Source: Gossypium raimondii
Taxonomy: Eukaryota > Streptophyta > Magnoliopsida > Malvales > Malvaceae
Reading direction: 5' to 3'
Length of the DNA stretch: 64,000 bases
Assembly (NCBI RefSeq): GCF_025698545.1
Contig: NC_068569.1
Coordinates: 26,350,001-26,414,000 of the forward strand
Part shown: positions 1 to 11,453 of the stretch, one piece after another
How the letters are laid out: every line of letters begins with the position of its first letter
How positions within the stretch are numbered: the stretch's first letter is position 1
The notes under the pieces: generated by a model
The model's database searches: none
The model's input: only the letters and a program-made list of their open reading frames with translations
What the model was told of the DNA's origin: nothing
Position numbers and translations under genes: made by a program

Positions 1-281
1 TTTTCGACATCAAGACATTAACTAATTAACTAGGTACCAATTTTTGGGCGTTACGAGGGTGCTAATCCTTCCTCGTACGTAACCGACTCCCGAACCCATT
101 TTTCTGAATTTTGTGGACCAAAATCGTTGTTTTAATAAAATCAAATTGTTTATTAAAAACAACCACTTTTCAAGGTGACCCGATCACACCTTATAAAAAA
201 AGATTGGTGACGACTCCCATATTCGATTTCATTTTTCAAAACCCAAGTCGACTCCGTTTTTATCAAAAAATGGTGTCAACA
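1..281 (+). mobile_element. 3' end of a Tat/Ogre-like gypsy LTR (cut by window edge)
   Basis: This stretch matches the terminal ~280 bp of the other large LTRs in the window (for example 9065-9354 and 53035-53305). Shared landmarks are GGTACCAATTTTTGGGCG, the run GTGACCCGATCACACC, GGTGACGACTCCCA and the end TGGTGTCAACA. The base after the end is not followed by a primer site of the TGGCGACTCC type, so this is either a 3' LTR or a solo LTR whose start lies left of the window. Confidence 0.85.
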
Positions 282-400
282 ACATAAGATTGTTTCTTTT
301 ATCTTTCTCTATATTTCTCTTAATCCTTTATTCTTTCTCTTCGTTTTTATCAATACAATATTAGAATAGAGAGGAATCATGCAATTTACATGAAAAAAAA

Positions 401-468
401 ACCCTTTAAGCATTGCTCCATACAAATTTCAGTTACCCTTTAAGCATTGCTCCATACAAATTTCAGTT
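401..468. repeat. 34-bp tandem duplication
   Basis: The 34 bases at 401-434, beginning ACCCTTTAAGCATTGCTCC, are repeated head to tail at 435-468 without visible change. The surrounding 282-600 is AT-rich with no coding signal that I can see. Confidence 0.85.
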
Positions 469-600
469 TTTTTTATTACTACAAAAAATAACAAAAGGAA
501 TAAAAATAGCAACGTCTCAAGTGGAAATTTGGTACAACCGTTCGAATATCTAAAATTTGGTAAAAATATTAAATAATAATCACTTAAACTAAATATATTA

Positions 601-3122
601 TATCACATCATGAAAATTGGGTTAGAAGAATTGAATTATAAAATTATGTTAAGTGTGTTAATCTGATTTAGTGGATAGGTGTTGTACTTGTGTGTAAGAG
701 AGGTTTTGGGTTTGAATCTTTTCCTTAAATTTTTGCTATTTTTGCCTAAACCCTTACCTTTGAATATTTGATTTATATATTAGTTTCGTTCAATTAATAA
801 TAGAATGACATTGCTGGTTCAGTGATAAGGTGTTAGCTTACCCTTTAGTTTTGTATTTGAGTTCCCATATGTGCAAAATGAAATTAATGTTGTTTTAAAC
901 TCTGGGAAGTTTTAAAATTAGTGGTGAGGGATTTTCTCCTAAAATTCCTCTCTCACAACCGTCCCTCTCTCCCCACACTCTCTCAATTTGATGTCCAATC
1001 TTCCACTTTCACCATTTTTTCCCTTGTTTCAATTTGCGTCCTTTTTACTTCTCTTCTATCGGAATTGCTTTCTCGTTCACAACTTTTATATTTTCTTTCT
1101 TTTATTGTTTCAAATCATGCGTTGGTGTGGTGTGAATTTCAATGTCGAGTTCTTTTTTGTCGTTCCAATTTTTGGTATTGGCTATGTTTGGTAGGATTGT
1201 TGAGTTGTGGTTTCGGTTTCTGGTAAGTACAAGAACGAACATATCTTTTCTCTATAGTAAATTTTGGGTTTGTACCTCTTTTCATGCAAAGAGGTTGTTT
1301 TAATTGGTTTTCATTGTAATTGGTTTTGTGGAATTTTTTTAGGAGAAGATTGTGAGACAAATTTTCCTTCGACGATTAGTGAGCCTTAGAATTTTTTACC
1401 GCAATCCGGGTAAGCGATCGGACGCCTTGTGAGGGTTGTCTTTGTTTGCATTAAGGCCGATAGCATTTATTTCGCTTGTGGACAAATTAATGTTTGGGTT
1501 AGGGTGTATCGATTCTAATTGTTCATTTTGGATACTGATTTTAGAGGTCTGTAAGTGTGTCGGAGCATCGTATTTTAGAAATAATCAGGTGTGTACTGGA
1601 AAACTCAAAAAAATAAAAGAAAAGCAAACGACAGAATGCCAAAAACTGGTCTGTCGACGCCACACGGTCATGTGCTAGATGACACACGGTCTGGACTAAT
1701 TGGGCCGTGTGGGTCACAAGGGTGTGTGGGTCCATTTTCTGAAAATTTTTATCTAGGCCCGATTAGATATGTGAATTGTAATTAGCCTTTCCATATGGTC
1801 CATACTGCTTAAATGACTTGAAAACAAGGTATCTGTGCATATGCTTCTGTGTTGATGTGTTTAAGGTATATGTAATATATATTTGTATGATCTGATACTG
1901 ATAGTTCTAATGGTATGACTTAATATTGCTATGTCTGTATACGTGTGTATAATGTACGATTATGTTAATTTGTATTTGTGGATATGTTATATAACTATGC
2001 ATGTGACTTAATGGCAAAATTGATGAGTTTTCTATAAGGTTTGATAAATCTATTTTGTAAAGCATGAACTTCCATGCCTTTTGTTTCTGTTATTGCATAT
2101 TAGCATGTCCTACATGCTTATCATTCTGATTCTGTATATGCATGCCATGACACATTGTATGGGGTTTGGGATAATGATGGAAGGAGGAAGATTCTGGCAG
2201 TTTAATGATCTGTACATTTTGGTCGTTTATCCACATTTTTGTCTGGTAGCTTGTCTGCAATTATGGTGGCTCGACCACATATGCTTGTTCTGGCAGCTGG
2301 GCTGCAATACAGTGGCTTGTCCATATATATCCGATCTGGCAGTTTTATCTGTAATATCTGGTGACATTGACCACAATTATTCTATTGGTGTGATTTGGTT
2401 GAATGAGTTCTGAGAACTCCATTTTGGTGTGTAGCGGAGTTGGGTAGGACGTTTTCTAAAAAATCTGTATTATGATTTTCTAAAAAATTTCGCATTGGCA
2501 TAATCATGCATACTCAATTCAGTTTGATTGATCATTATGAAATTTTTTGTGATTTTCTAATTTGTATATTGTATTGTGTGTGTTCTCAGTTTGAGTTTTA
2601 GTTACACTTTGCAGGTAATCAGTAAGTTTAGAATCGGACGGCGTGTGGGAGCTTGGATGGTTTTATTAGTTAATTAAAATATGGTGATTTTCGAAATTAT
2701 TTATTTTGGACTTTTGGGACTGTAACTTGTTTTTGGGTTTTTTTTTGGTTTCTGTTTAATTCGTCGATATTGATATTTGTGAACATAATACTGCAAAATC
2801 ACACGAGTTAACAAAATAGATTTCAGTTTTCAAAATTAAAACTTCGAAATTTTTTTGTTGCGAAATTAAAGGATTTCCTAAATGTTTTTCTGAAAAAGAA
2901 TAAATAGCTTTTAGTAAATGTTAGCCATAATTTTAAATTTTTAAACACTCACTGAAATTAGAAGCTTTTCAAACGAGATCAAGTTTAGAGTTATTCGGTA
3001 AATCAATTAAGATCTGCGCATAATTTTTTAAAATAACATGTAAGTGTTTTGTTAAATGAAAATTATTTTCAAAATTTTCGTTTTCTAAAGGTAGACGTCT
3101 AGACCGGGTTTGGGGTGTTACA
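601..3122 (+). mobile_element. Degraded gypsy-type LTR, probably solo
   Basis: The right end GGGGTGTTACA at 3112-3122 is typical of plant gypsy-type LTR 3' ends. It is followed by TATTA (3123-3127), and the same five bases occur at 596-600, just before TATCACATC, which would be a decayed TGT start. The interior has the look of such LTRs: a pyrimidine-rich block (940-1010), stretches rich in CACACGG/GCCGTGTG (1655-1735) and GCAATCCGGGTAAGCGATCGG near 1400. No primer site follows the right end and no internal domain is visible, so I infer a solo LTR of about 2.5 kb. The left border is less certain than the right. Open frames inside it are short and not recognised. Confidence 0.5.
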
Positions 3123-3406
3123 TATTATATTTTATTAAATTAAAATGAAAACAACATGTAAGATATAGTTGTACCTACCCAAATATGAAATTTTAGTCTG
3201 CCCTCTCCCGAATTACGGGATTGTTGGAGGTCTGGCAGGCTACTTGTGTGGAGCCCCTAACTCCGCTTCGGGGTAGAAATCATCATAATTTAATATGGGA
3301 CTTAATAAGATAAAAGTATGAGAAAAGAGGTTTAAAGTGATTATACCAGAATTAACATTTGTGATTTTTCTTTCATAAAAGAGTTGTAGCATTACACAAA
3401 CGTGAC
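3123..3406. other. Intergenic, no gene seen; small GC-richer island
   Basis: Mostly AT-rich. Bases 3196-3290 are an island of clearly higher GC than the surroundings. It contains a short inverted pair, CTCCCGAATTACGGGA, and CCCCTAACTCCGCTTCGGGG. I could not match it to a gene, RNA or repeat elsewhere in the window. Confidence 0.5.
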
Positions 3407-3414
3407 ATTCATTC

Positions 3415-4635
3415 TAGGGGTGAGCAAAACTCGAATTGACTCGAAAAAATTGAAAAAAAATAATCAAATTTTGAGTTAAACGAATCGAGTTATTCGAATT
3501 AACTCGACTTTTTTTTCAAATTTCGAGTTCGAATCGAGTTGAGTTTTCGAATTCGAATAACTCGAATAATTCGAATAATTCGAATATCAAACTATAATAT
3601 TTTACATTTTTACCCCAAGCTCCCAAACCTTTTTATTTTTCTCTCAAAACTTTTACTCATTCCCACTTTTCCCCCAAAACTTTTATTCCCTTCCCCTCCC
3701 AACCCCCCAATCTACCCAAAATCCATTTCCCACCAAAATTTTACTCTCCCATTTACTTTTTCTCAAAATTTTACTCCCAAAAACCCTCAAAACCTTTTAT
3801 TTTCCCCAAAATTTTTACTTCCTCCCACTTTTCCCTTAAAACTTTTATTCCTAGCCCACCTCCCATCTACCCCAAACCCTCCCCCTCCAATTTTTTTTAA
3901 ATATTTTCCCTCCAAAATTTTTCTCTCTCCTATTTACTTTCCCTCAAACTTTTATTCCCTAAAACATTTTATTTTTCTCCTAAACTTTTTACTTCTCACC
4001 CTTTACTCTCAAATAAAAAATCAAAATTATCCAAAAAATCACTAAACATAAATAGTAATAATTTTATTTATATCTACTGCTTATATTATTAAATTAAATT
4101 TTACATTTTATATTATTTATATTATTGAATTGTTTAGCCATATTGAATATTTATATTAAAATTGAATTATTAATTATGCCATAAATATTCGTGTTAAAAT
4201 TTTATATTGGTTCAATTTAACATTTTATTTTAAAATAACTTTTATTAAAAAATCATATTTTTACATTTAATATATTTTTAATTCCAAAATACATAGTGAC
4301 AAGAATCAAGATAATTGAAACAACTAAGCAAGCAAAGAAGCTAACCAATATATAAAAATTAATAAATAAATTATGAGGTGATGAAAGTTAATAAAAAATT
4401 TGATTAAGGTGGACAAATTTTATTACGATGGGTGACAATGGTTACAAGGACCCAAAATTATTTTTTAAAATTTAACTCGAACAAATATATTCGATTCGAT
4501 TCGAATTCCATCTCACTCGACTCGATTCGAGAAAACTTCAAATAAAGTTAGGATGATAAAATGAGATTCGAAAACTCGATTAACTTGAAAATTTTCGATT
4601 CGATTCGATTTGATTCGATCGAATGCTCACCCCTA
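3415..4635. mobile_element. hAT-like non-autonomous transposon (MITE-type)
   Basis: The element starts TAGGGGTGAGCA and ends TGCTCACCCCTA, a perfect 12-bp terminal inverted repeat. It is bracketed by an exact 8-bp duplication, ATTCATTC, at 3407-3414 and 4636-4643. An 8-bp target duplication is the hAT hallmark. Subterminal DNA is packed with CGAATTCGA/GATTCGATTCGA units in inverted orientation at the two ends (3430-3595 and 4485-4622). The middle (3600-4040) is a long polypyrimidine block built from degenerate copies of CCCAAAACTTTTA. It yields an open frame rich in Phe, Leu, Pro and Ser that I regard as non-coding. No transposase is present. Length is 1221 bp. Confidence 0.85.
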
Positions 4636-4643
4636 ATTCATTC

Positions 4644-6409
4644 ATTAGCATACACCATTTTTTTCAGCTATAGCTATAGCTTCACAAAGAGGGAGGCATC
4701 AAAATTGTAAGATTTTAGAACCCTCTTGTCATGATAGAGGTCTTTTTGAGTTGCACTTGTGTGGTGAATGCTTCTCGTGTGGAGTTGTAACTGAAAAAGA
4801 AAGAGAAGTAGAAGTAACTATTTAAGTTGTTTCTGAATTCTGATGGAGAAAGTAAAATTCTAATTTTTGAACACATTATATATATGAATTGAAGAATAAG
4901 AGTCGTACCCGCACACATTTGTGTCATACAAGTAGCAGGACAGGATTTGAAGAAAAGCATGACTGGAAATAAAACAGTTTCATGTCTCTAGCTCTTGTTG
5001 TTGCAGATGCTATCTTATAGTATTATCCTAATATAATCAAATCTGACCAAAATTAGTAATGGATTAAGACAAATATGATGATGTTATGTTAAAAAGTGCT
5101 GCTGGTTCAGTCATCTATCATTACAAAAAACAGTAGCAATAAAATGAAGAATAGATGAAAATGGTCAACTATTAAAAAGAGTTAAAATTAATGGAAATAG
5201 GCGAAACACTAAATCCCTAGTAAGCATTGGAAATGGAAATTAGCAACGTCAATGCCGTGAGAAATTCACAACAATGGGATAATGGGATAAAATTAACCAG
5301 AAAGCAAGTATAGTATAACTATGTCAGGCTGTGTTTTATTAAGTGTTGTAATTCCACTAATATATGTAGCAAAACAAATAAAATTTAGGAAGCATATGCG
5401 AAAGAGAAGTCATTGATTTAATGATAGATCACAGAATCCCATGATTAATTGTTAGTTCCCATTTAGTTTTCCGTTTAACCAAACCTGGGGTTTGATTGTG
5501 TAGCGAGTAGGTCAGCTACTGTTGCATTCTGTTTGGGTCTCTCTTGAAGAGCTGGTTGTTGACGATTTTCTTCTTCCGGAAGAATTGCACTTCGTTTGGA
5601 TCACATTTGCAACTATATAGGAGGAGGAAAACTGGAAGCTAGTATAAATAATATAGGCCATATAAAATGAGATGATATGTAAAGTTTTAATCAAAATATA
5701 TACCATTATTTGAGCTCAGTTACTTTCAGAAATGTGAAGATCTAAATAAAGTTTAGTGGATGAGTTTGAGGCAAGATATATTTCACCTACATTCATTCAA
5801 TAAGTAGATAGTACATAAGATCTAAGTAAGATCATGATCATCAAGTAGCTGCTGTTCACTGATTGTATTTAACATATCAGCGTAAAGAACTATCTTAATT
5901 GGAGCAAATAATTGATAAATAAGCTGGAGTATTAGTTGGAATGCCCCTCGATTCTTTACTTAAATTTTAATTTCATTTTTGTTTTGATTATACCTTCCTT
6001 CTTCAATGAAAATCTCTCATTTCTCCTCATCGTTGGCTCTATTGGTCAATCTAATCTTTGTGAACAATAGATGAGACAACTCCAACAACATCTATAGAAA
6101 TTAATTAAATATATTATTGGATATTATTGTATTCAAGAGAATCAATGAGTATATTAAAACATACCTGTCAAATATTTGTCATGATGTTTGACTCGTTGAT
6201 GCAAAAAGCCATGAGATATAAAAGTCAAACGTAAAGGCGAGCATTTGATGCTCGAGAACTTGGGTCGCTCTAGTTAGATATGGTTTCCAGGGACTGCATT
6301 ATAGCTATAGTTGTTGTCTCACTGGGAACCTACTGATGGAGTAGACACCGCCTTCTTTCAATATTGGGGCGAACTGTTTTAATATTGGGGCGAAACGTCA
6401 TAGCACCGT
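4644..6409. other. Mostly non-repetitive stretch with possible gene remnants
   Basis: Apart from the exon-like segment at 5516-5612, this stretch shows only weak coding hints on the minus strand. A pyrimidine tract ending TTTTTCAG sits near 4790-4803, upstream of about 40 open codons, and a GT donor-like site lies near 6169. No assignable protein emerges. It is one of the less repetitive parts of the left half. Confidence 0.3.
5516..5612 (-). pseudogene. Putative terminal exon of an unrecognised gene
   Basis: On the minus strand a strong pyrimidine-rich acceptor (TTTTCCTCCTCCTATATAG) is followed by 31 open codons and a TAG stop. The peptide begins CKCDPNEVQFFRKKKI and ends NRMQQ; it is basic and polar and not low-complexity. 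I do not recognise the family. No convincing upstream exon was found, so this may be a last exon, a relic, or chance. Confidence 0.25.
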
Positions 6410-6496
6410 AAATTTTTTTTTTTACAAAACTTAATAAATTAGGATATGTCAGATGTAAAAGTGTACTTGAATTTATCGATTTTTTAAAATCTTTGG
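6410..6496. repeat. Old repeat, left part, interrupted by the solo LTR
   Basis: ACAAAACTTAATAAATTAGG and the following 70 bp match 11059-11165. The match resumes on the far side of the solo LTR at 9355 (GACCTTCCAAATTAGCACAC against GATCTTCCAAATTTGCACAC near 11180). This shows that the LTR jumped into an existing copy of the repeat. The identity of the repeat is unknown. Confidence 0.7.
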
Positions 6497-8231
6497 TGTA
6501 AATCCCAAAATCTGCCCTTGCCCAACAGTCCAATTACAAAAAAAATATAAACCCAATTTAAACCCAAATAAATCAAAACTCTAGGGCCCAAATGGCCCAA
6601 AATCTAAAGCAAATTTTTCAGCTAAATTTTAGCAGCAGAAAACCCTAGCCGCATGCCCTGCTACTGCCGTCGCTTCGCCTCCTCGCGCGCCTGCGCCGCT
6701 CGCCGCCACCACTCGCCTATCACTGGCCTTCCACGCCTCTGACACCTGCAGAAAAAAATAAATGCAAGGCAACAGAAGAATCCGGCGAAATAAAGAGCAA
6801 AAAGACAAAAAATAAAAACCAATAGTTGTAATACGGCTATAAAAGCCAAAATGTTCTCGTTGTATATTTTTTTTACGCACAGTAAGCAATCAAAAAGCAG
6901 AACAGAAATTTGAAAAGGTTGATCAAAATCTTTTACTGTTTCCTATTTGTTTTTCTCTTTTTTATTTTTTTTTACAAATCCATTTGAACGAAAACTAGAA
7001 TAGAAAAGCAAGAAAAAGCTTACCTGGGCGTCACGGTCCCATCGTTGGAGTCCCTTTCTCCGTTGCTGGAGCCGAGTTTCAGAGAGGGGATGAGGAAGAC
7101 TTTCTTTTTCTTTCCCATTTTTGTGGGCATGGGCTAAAAACCTTTCTATTTTTCCGTGTGACTCCGGCCACCGTCCTTGGTGGCGCCGCAGTGGAGATGT
7201 GGCGGACGACGGCGGGGTTCCAAAGCTAGGCTTGGAGCCCTAGCAGAGAAAAGGGAAGCCCTCTTTCATTTTATTTTTCTGTTCTTTGTAACAAATGAAA
7301 CAGCAAAAAAAACTGTAGCTATTATAACAATCGCAAAAAGGCGTCGTTTGAAGGGGAAGAGCTGCGCATTCATACCCTAAAGGGGTAATTTATGCAATTG
7401 GTTCCTTCTCTTCGACGCCTTAATGCGATATGGTCTTTGGTTTTTTTTTAATTCGGTGGCATAATTCTTCATGCGTTTCATTTTAGTCCATGCTGGGACT
7501 CAATGCATGAGGGTTGAGGATATTTTCCCAATCAGTCCCTCATATTTATAGCCTGTCCCACTTGGACCCTTAATACCTCTTATTTATTTATGGTTTTAAC
7601 CCACTGATTCTAGCCAATTTCCAATTTCATCCTTGGTTCTATAAATATTTATTTTTGATTTTTTTCTTTTAAATTGTTTTTGTCTATTATCATTAGTTTT
7701 TCTTATTTGTCTTAATTTCATCTTTATTTGTTTTTTATCGTATAGCTATATTTTTCTTTTCTTTTCTTTTTCTATATATATTATTTCATTAAACAGTTTT
7801 ATTATTATCATTGTTTGTTATTTTTTTATTTTTTACTTTACGTTTTATTTATATTAAACATTTTTGTTTATATATAACGTTTTAAGTTTCCTTTCCTATA
7901 TTACATTCCAAACTTTTATATAAAATATTGACTTGCTTTTATAAATTATTATTTATTATTATTTATCTTTTTATGATAAGATGTATTATATATGTCAAAT
8001 CTTATAAACTGCTTTCTACTATCTCCTTTTAGATTGTCATTTTTATCTTTATTTTGAACTCATTTTATGTATTATTTAGTTAAAGTTGTTTTATTATTTA
8101 AAATTGTTTTATATATCTTTTAAATGCAACTTATTTATTTAAAATGTTTTATTTGTTTTTCGTTTCAAAGATTTTCCTTTTCCTTCCTATTACCTATTTC
8201 GTACTTTTATATATATACACATTATTTGCTT

Positions 8232-8273
<42 letters not shown>

Positions 8274-9354
8274 TTTAAATTTTTTGTATATTATTAACCT
8301 TAAAATTCTTGTTTTGCATTATCTATTTTAAACTCATCATTATCATTTTAAATTTTTATTTTATTTTATTTTATTTTAATTTGCTTTATACCTTCTAAAT
8401 TTTTGTTTAATTTATTGGTCTTTATTTATCGATGTTTGAATTTGAATGATGAATGTTGTAAAATTATTGCCTTTGTGTTTAATTTAATTCGCTTATTCGT
8501 TTTCATATCATTGGCATTCACTTGCATGATATTGTATTCAGATATTATTGTCCTGTAGCGCTACATATTTTAATTCATGTCATTGTATCGTGGATGTTTC
8601 AACGTTGCTCGATATAATCCGCTTTGTTTTACTCCCAAACAAAATAAATGCACATCTCTAAGTGTTGTACTCATGACTATTCAAAAGATTTTCTAAATAA
8701 GGCAATACTTTGCGTTTGAAAATTGAGAAACGTGCCCTAACGTCTTTGGGTTTCGATTTCGCTCGACCAAATAGCCAAATATCCTTTTAAGATTTTTAAA
8801 TAAGGCAATATTTTGCGTTTGGAAATTGAGAAACGTGCCCTAACGTCTTTGGTTTCGATTTCTCGCTTGACTAAATAGCCAAATATCCTCTTAAAACTTC
8901 GAAGTATGGTTTCGTTAAACTATAAGGTGATCTTGGTTTCGATGGTTTAAAGTATCGTGTCTTAACGTGCTGGATGTGATATTCCTTCGGAACAAGAGAA
9001 TCTTATATTTCAATTCATGTTATCAGAGTTTCTTTTAAGGATCGTATTTTTAAAACTCTTCAAAGTTTTCAAATTTCGACACTAGGACACTAAGTAATTA
9101 ATTAGGTACCAATTTTGGGCGTATCGAGGGTGCTAATCCTTCCTCGTGCGTAATCGACTCCTGAACCCATTTTTCTGAATTTCGTAGACCAAAATCGTTG
9201 TTTTAATAAAAATTAAATCGTTTATTAAAAACAACCCCTCTTCGAGGTGACCCGATCACACCTCATCGAAAAAAGATTGGTGGCGACTCCCGTTTTCATT
9301 TTCGTTTTCAAAATCCAAGTCGACCCCGTTTTATCAAAAAAAATGGTGTCAACG
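6497..9354 (+). mobile_element. Solo LTR of a Tat/Ogre-like gypsy element
   Basis: The 2858-bp LTR starts TGTAAATCCC and ends GGTGTCAACG (a CA end changed to CG). It is flanked by an exact 5-bp duplication TTTGG at 6492-6496 and 9355-9359. No internal region is present, so it is a solo LTR left by LTR-LTR recombination. Shared family landmarks are the 5' block rich in GCCCAA, AAACCCTAG at 6640, a GGCTATAAAAGCC promoter core at 6835-6847, a long AT-rich middle, and two copies (8690-8900) of a ~110-bp unit containing CGTGCCCTAACGTCTTTGG. Open frames inside are not genes. Confidence 0.92.
6835..6847 (+). promoter_or_regulatory. LTR promoter core (palindromic TATA box)
   Basis: GGCTATAAAAGCC holds a canonical TATA box inside a short inverted repeat. 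The same core recurs in the LTRs at 13227-13239 and 51345-51358, and as GGCTTTTTAAAGCC at 40457-40470 and 49267-49280. Confidence 0.6.
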
Positions 9355-9469
9355 TTTGGATATTATGATTTTGACCTTCCAAATTAGCACACAAGTAATT
9401 CAGAGAAGGTGACTCTCTCTTTTCTAAAGATGGAATATTAAAAAAGTTATGAATGTTAGCATAATATAT

Positions 9470-9577
9470 ATGATGTGAGGCTATCACACCTCAATAAAGG
9501 ATCGTTGACGACTCCAATTTTCGTTTCAAAGTCGATCCATGTTTTTTTAAAGTATAAAATGGTTTCGATACCAACAT
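9470..9577 (+). mobile_element. Degenerate LTR-end fragment (Tat/Ogre-like)
   Basis: GATGTGAGGCTATCACACCTC, GATCGTTGACGACTCC and AAAATGGTTTCGATA follow the same order as the last ~100 bp of the large LTRs, with more mutations. It appears to be a separate, older fragment just right of the solo LTR. Confidence 0.65.
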
Positions 9578-10252
9578 TCAAATTTAAAATTTTCATAACA
9601 ATTAAAGGTCAAAACTAAATTTTCAATTGCATTACAGCTTCTCAAATAACTCAAAATAAGGCTACCTAAATAGCATAATAAAAACTGAAAACTTTAATAT
9701 TTTATTGATTAATCCTTAATAAAAATAAAACCTATGCAACCAAAATTCTTTTACATCAAAATTTAAATCCATTAAATTAAATATCTTAAAAACAAAATCA
9801 TAATAGTTGGCATATCCCACAATTTATTCTAAACCATATCATAATTTGACCAAATATTTAGAATCATAAACTGTAAAAACCAAATATTATAGAATCAAAT
9901 TAAAAAAAATAAAAAATTTAAACATGTATTGTGTTGACATGAGTTTAACCCCAAAGTATCCATAAAATTAAATATATAGCTATAAAACAATTAACAATTT
10001 TAACGAATATCCATCAAAACTTAATTTTACCTACTAAATTATAAAATTATCTAATTGATTAGCTTAAAACCCATTTTTTTCTTAAGCATGTAAACTCTAA
10101 TATAAATATCAATGAATTAATGTTGTTTCCATGGTCAAGCCGAAAACAATTAAAACCTTGAACAATAACTTATTATTATTATTAATTTTTTTAAAAAAAA
10201 GCGGCAAACGAAACTAAATTAAAATTTTTTTTCAAAATTCGGCGCATGCTAC
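9578..10252. other. AT-rich DNA, nothing recognised
   Basis: Very AT-rich, with no coding frame, no terminal repeat and no match to the other repeats in this window. Confidence 0.6.
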
Positions 10253-10260
10253 ACATGAAA

Positions 10261-10676
10261 TAGACCTGTCCATGGGCCGGGCCGGACCCGGAAAATTTTT
10301 TTGGCCCGACTCTTAGGCCTGGGCCCGGCTCGGCCCAAAATATGGGCTTAAAATTTTGCCCAGGCTCGGCCTGAAAAAAAAATAACAAGCCCGAACCCGG
10401 CCCGGCCCGGTTTTTAATAAACACAAAAAAATATTTTAAAAATAAAAAAAATAAAAAAAATATTTTTAAAGTATTTTAAAATTAAAAATTAAAAATTAAA
10501 AAATAAAAATTAAAAATTAAAAAATAAAAATAAAAAATATATATTTATTATATTCGGGCCAAGCCGGGCCGGGCCCGGGCCAAAAAAATTGAGCCCGAGC
10601 TCTTTTTTTTGCCCAAGCCCATATTTCGGGCGGACCGTCGGGCCGGGCCGGGCCGCCCAGCCCATGGACAGGTCTA
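10261..10676. mobile_element. hAT-like MITE with GC-rich palindromic arms
   Basis: Starts TAGACCTGTCCATGG and ends CCATGGACAGGTCTA, a perfect terminal inverted repeat. It is bracketed by an exact 8-bp duplication ACATGAAA at 10253-10260 and 10677-10684. Both arms are dense in GGGCCGGGCC/CCCGGCCC and the 416-bp element could fold into a large hairpin. The centre (10425-10550) is nearly pure A/T. No coding capacity. The 8-bp TSD supports hAT ancestry. Confidence 0.88.
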
Positions 10677-11035
10677 ACATGAAACCCACATTTTTTTTAA
10701 TTCTATTAATATGTATATATATTTACCTGACACAGGTTTTTCAAGCAGTAGAATTCAATCGCCATTATTATTATTTGATTGTCTAATGAAAATTAAAGCA
10801 CACGTATTTAAAATCCATCAAAATTAAAAATTTAACATCAAAACCTTAAAAATTAAAAATAATCAAGATTTAAAAAACTTTAATATATATGAATATTCAA
10901 AAATTAACATATATATAACTAAAATATTAGATTAAAATATCAAATTAATAAAATTTGAAAAACGGTTCAACCTAAAAATAATAGAGAATCAATTCGGTTT
11001 CAATGATTCAACACGACGAAGCTTGGATGCCATTT

Positions 11036-11260
11036 GTTATAGAATTGTAAAATTCTTTTACAAAACTTAATAAATCAGGATCTGTCATGTAAAACCATTA
11101 AGAATAAATCAAGAGCAAAACTAGATGTGGAAGCGTACCTGAATCCATCGATTTCTTGAAATTTTCGAATCTTATGGTTTTGATCTTCCAAATTTGCACA
11201 CAAGTAACTTAGAGAAAGTGACTCTTATTTTTAAAGATGAGTTATTAGAAAAGTTACGTA
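11036..11260. repeat. Second copy of the repeat at 6410/9355
   Basis: Bases 11050-11260 align with 6415-6496 plus 9360-9440. The start TGTTATAGAATTG is preceded by TGGATGCCATT, which on the other strand could be a decayed tRNA-Met-type primer site, so this may be the edge of an old copia LTR. That identity is uncertain; the repeat relationship itself is clear. Confidence 0.55.
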
Positions 11261-11453
11261 TGTGTAATTTGGGGACCATAACCTTAATATATAATTTTTG
11301 CACATTAATCCTAATCTCTAATCAACCCATCATAAAATAGAAATTAGTTTTAGTGTATCTCTACATATTTGAACCATACTTTATTTAATAACTAAAGCCC
11401 AATAAACCTTAATAAAATTAGATCACTTTTAATTTGAGTTAATATTTTATTAT

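Noticed and set aside
3539..4045. 168-codon plus-strand open frame
   Set aside because: It lies in the polypyrimidine core of the hAT-like MITE; the composition (Phe, Leu, Pro, Ser repeats) follows from degenerate CCCAAAACTTTTA units, not a protein.
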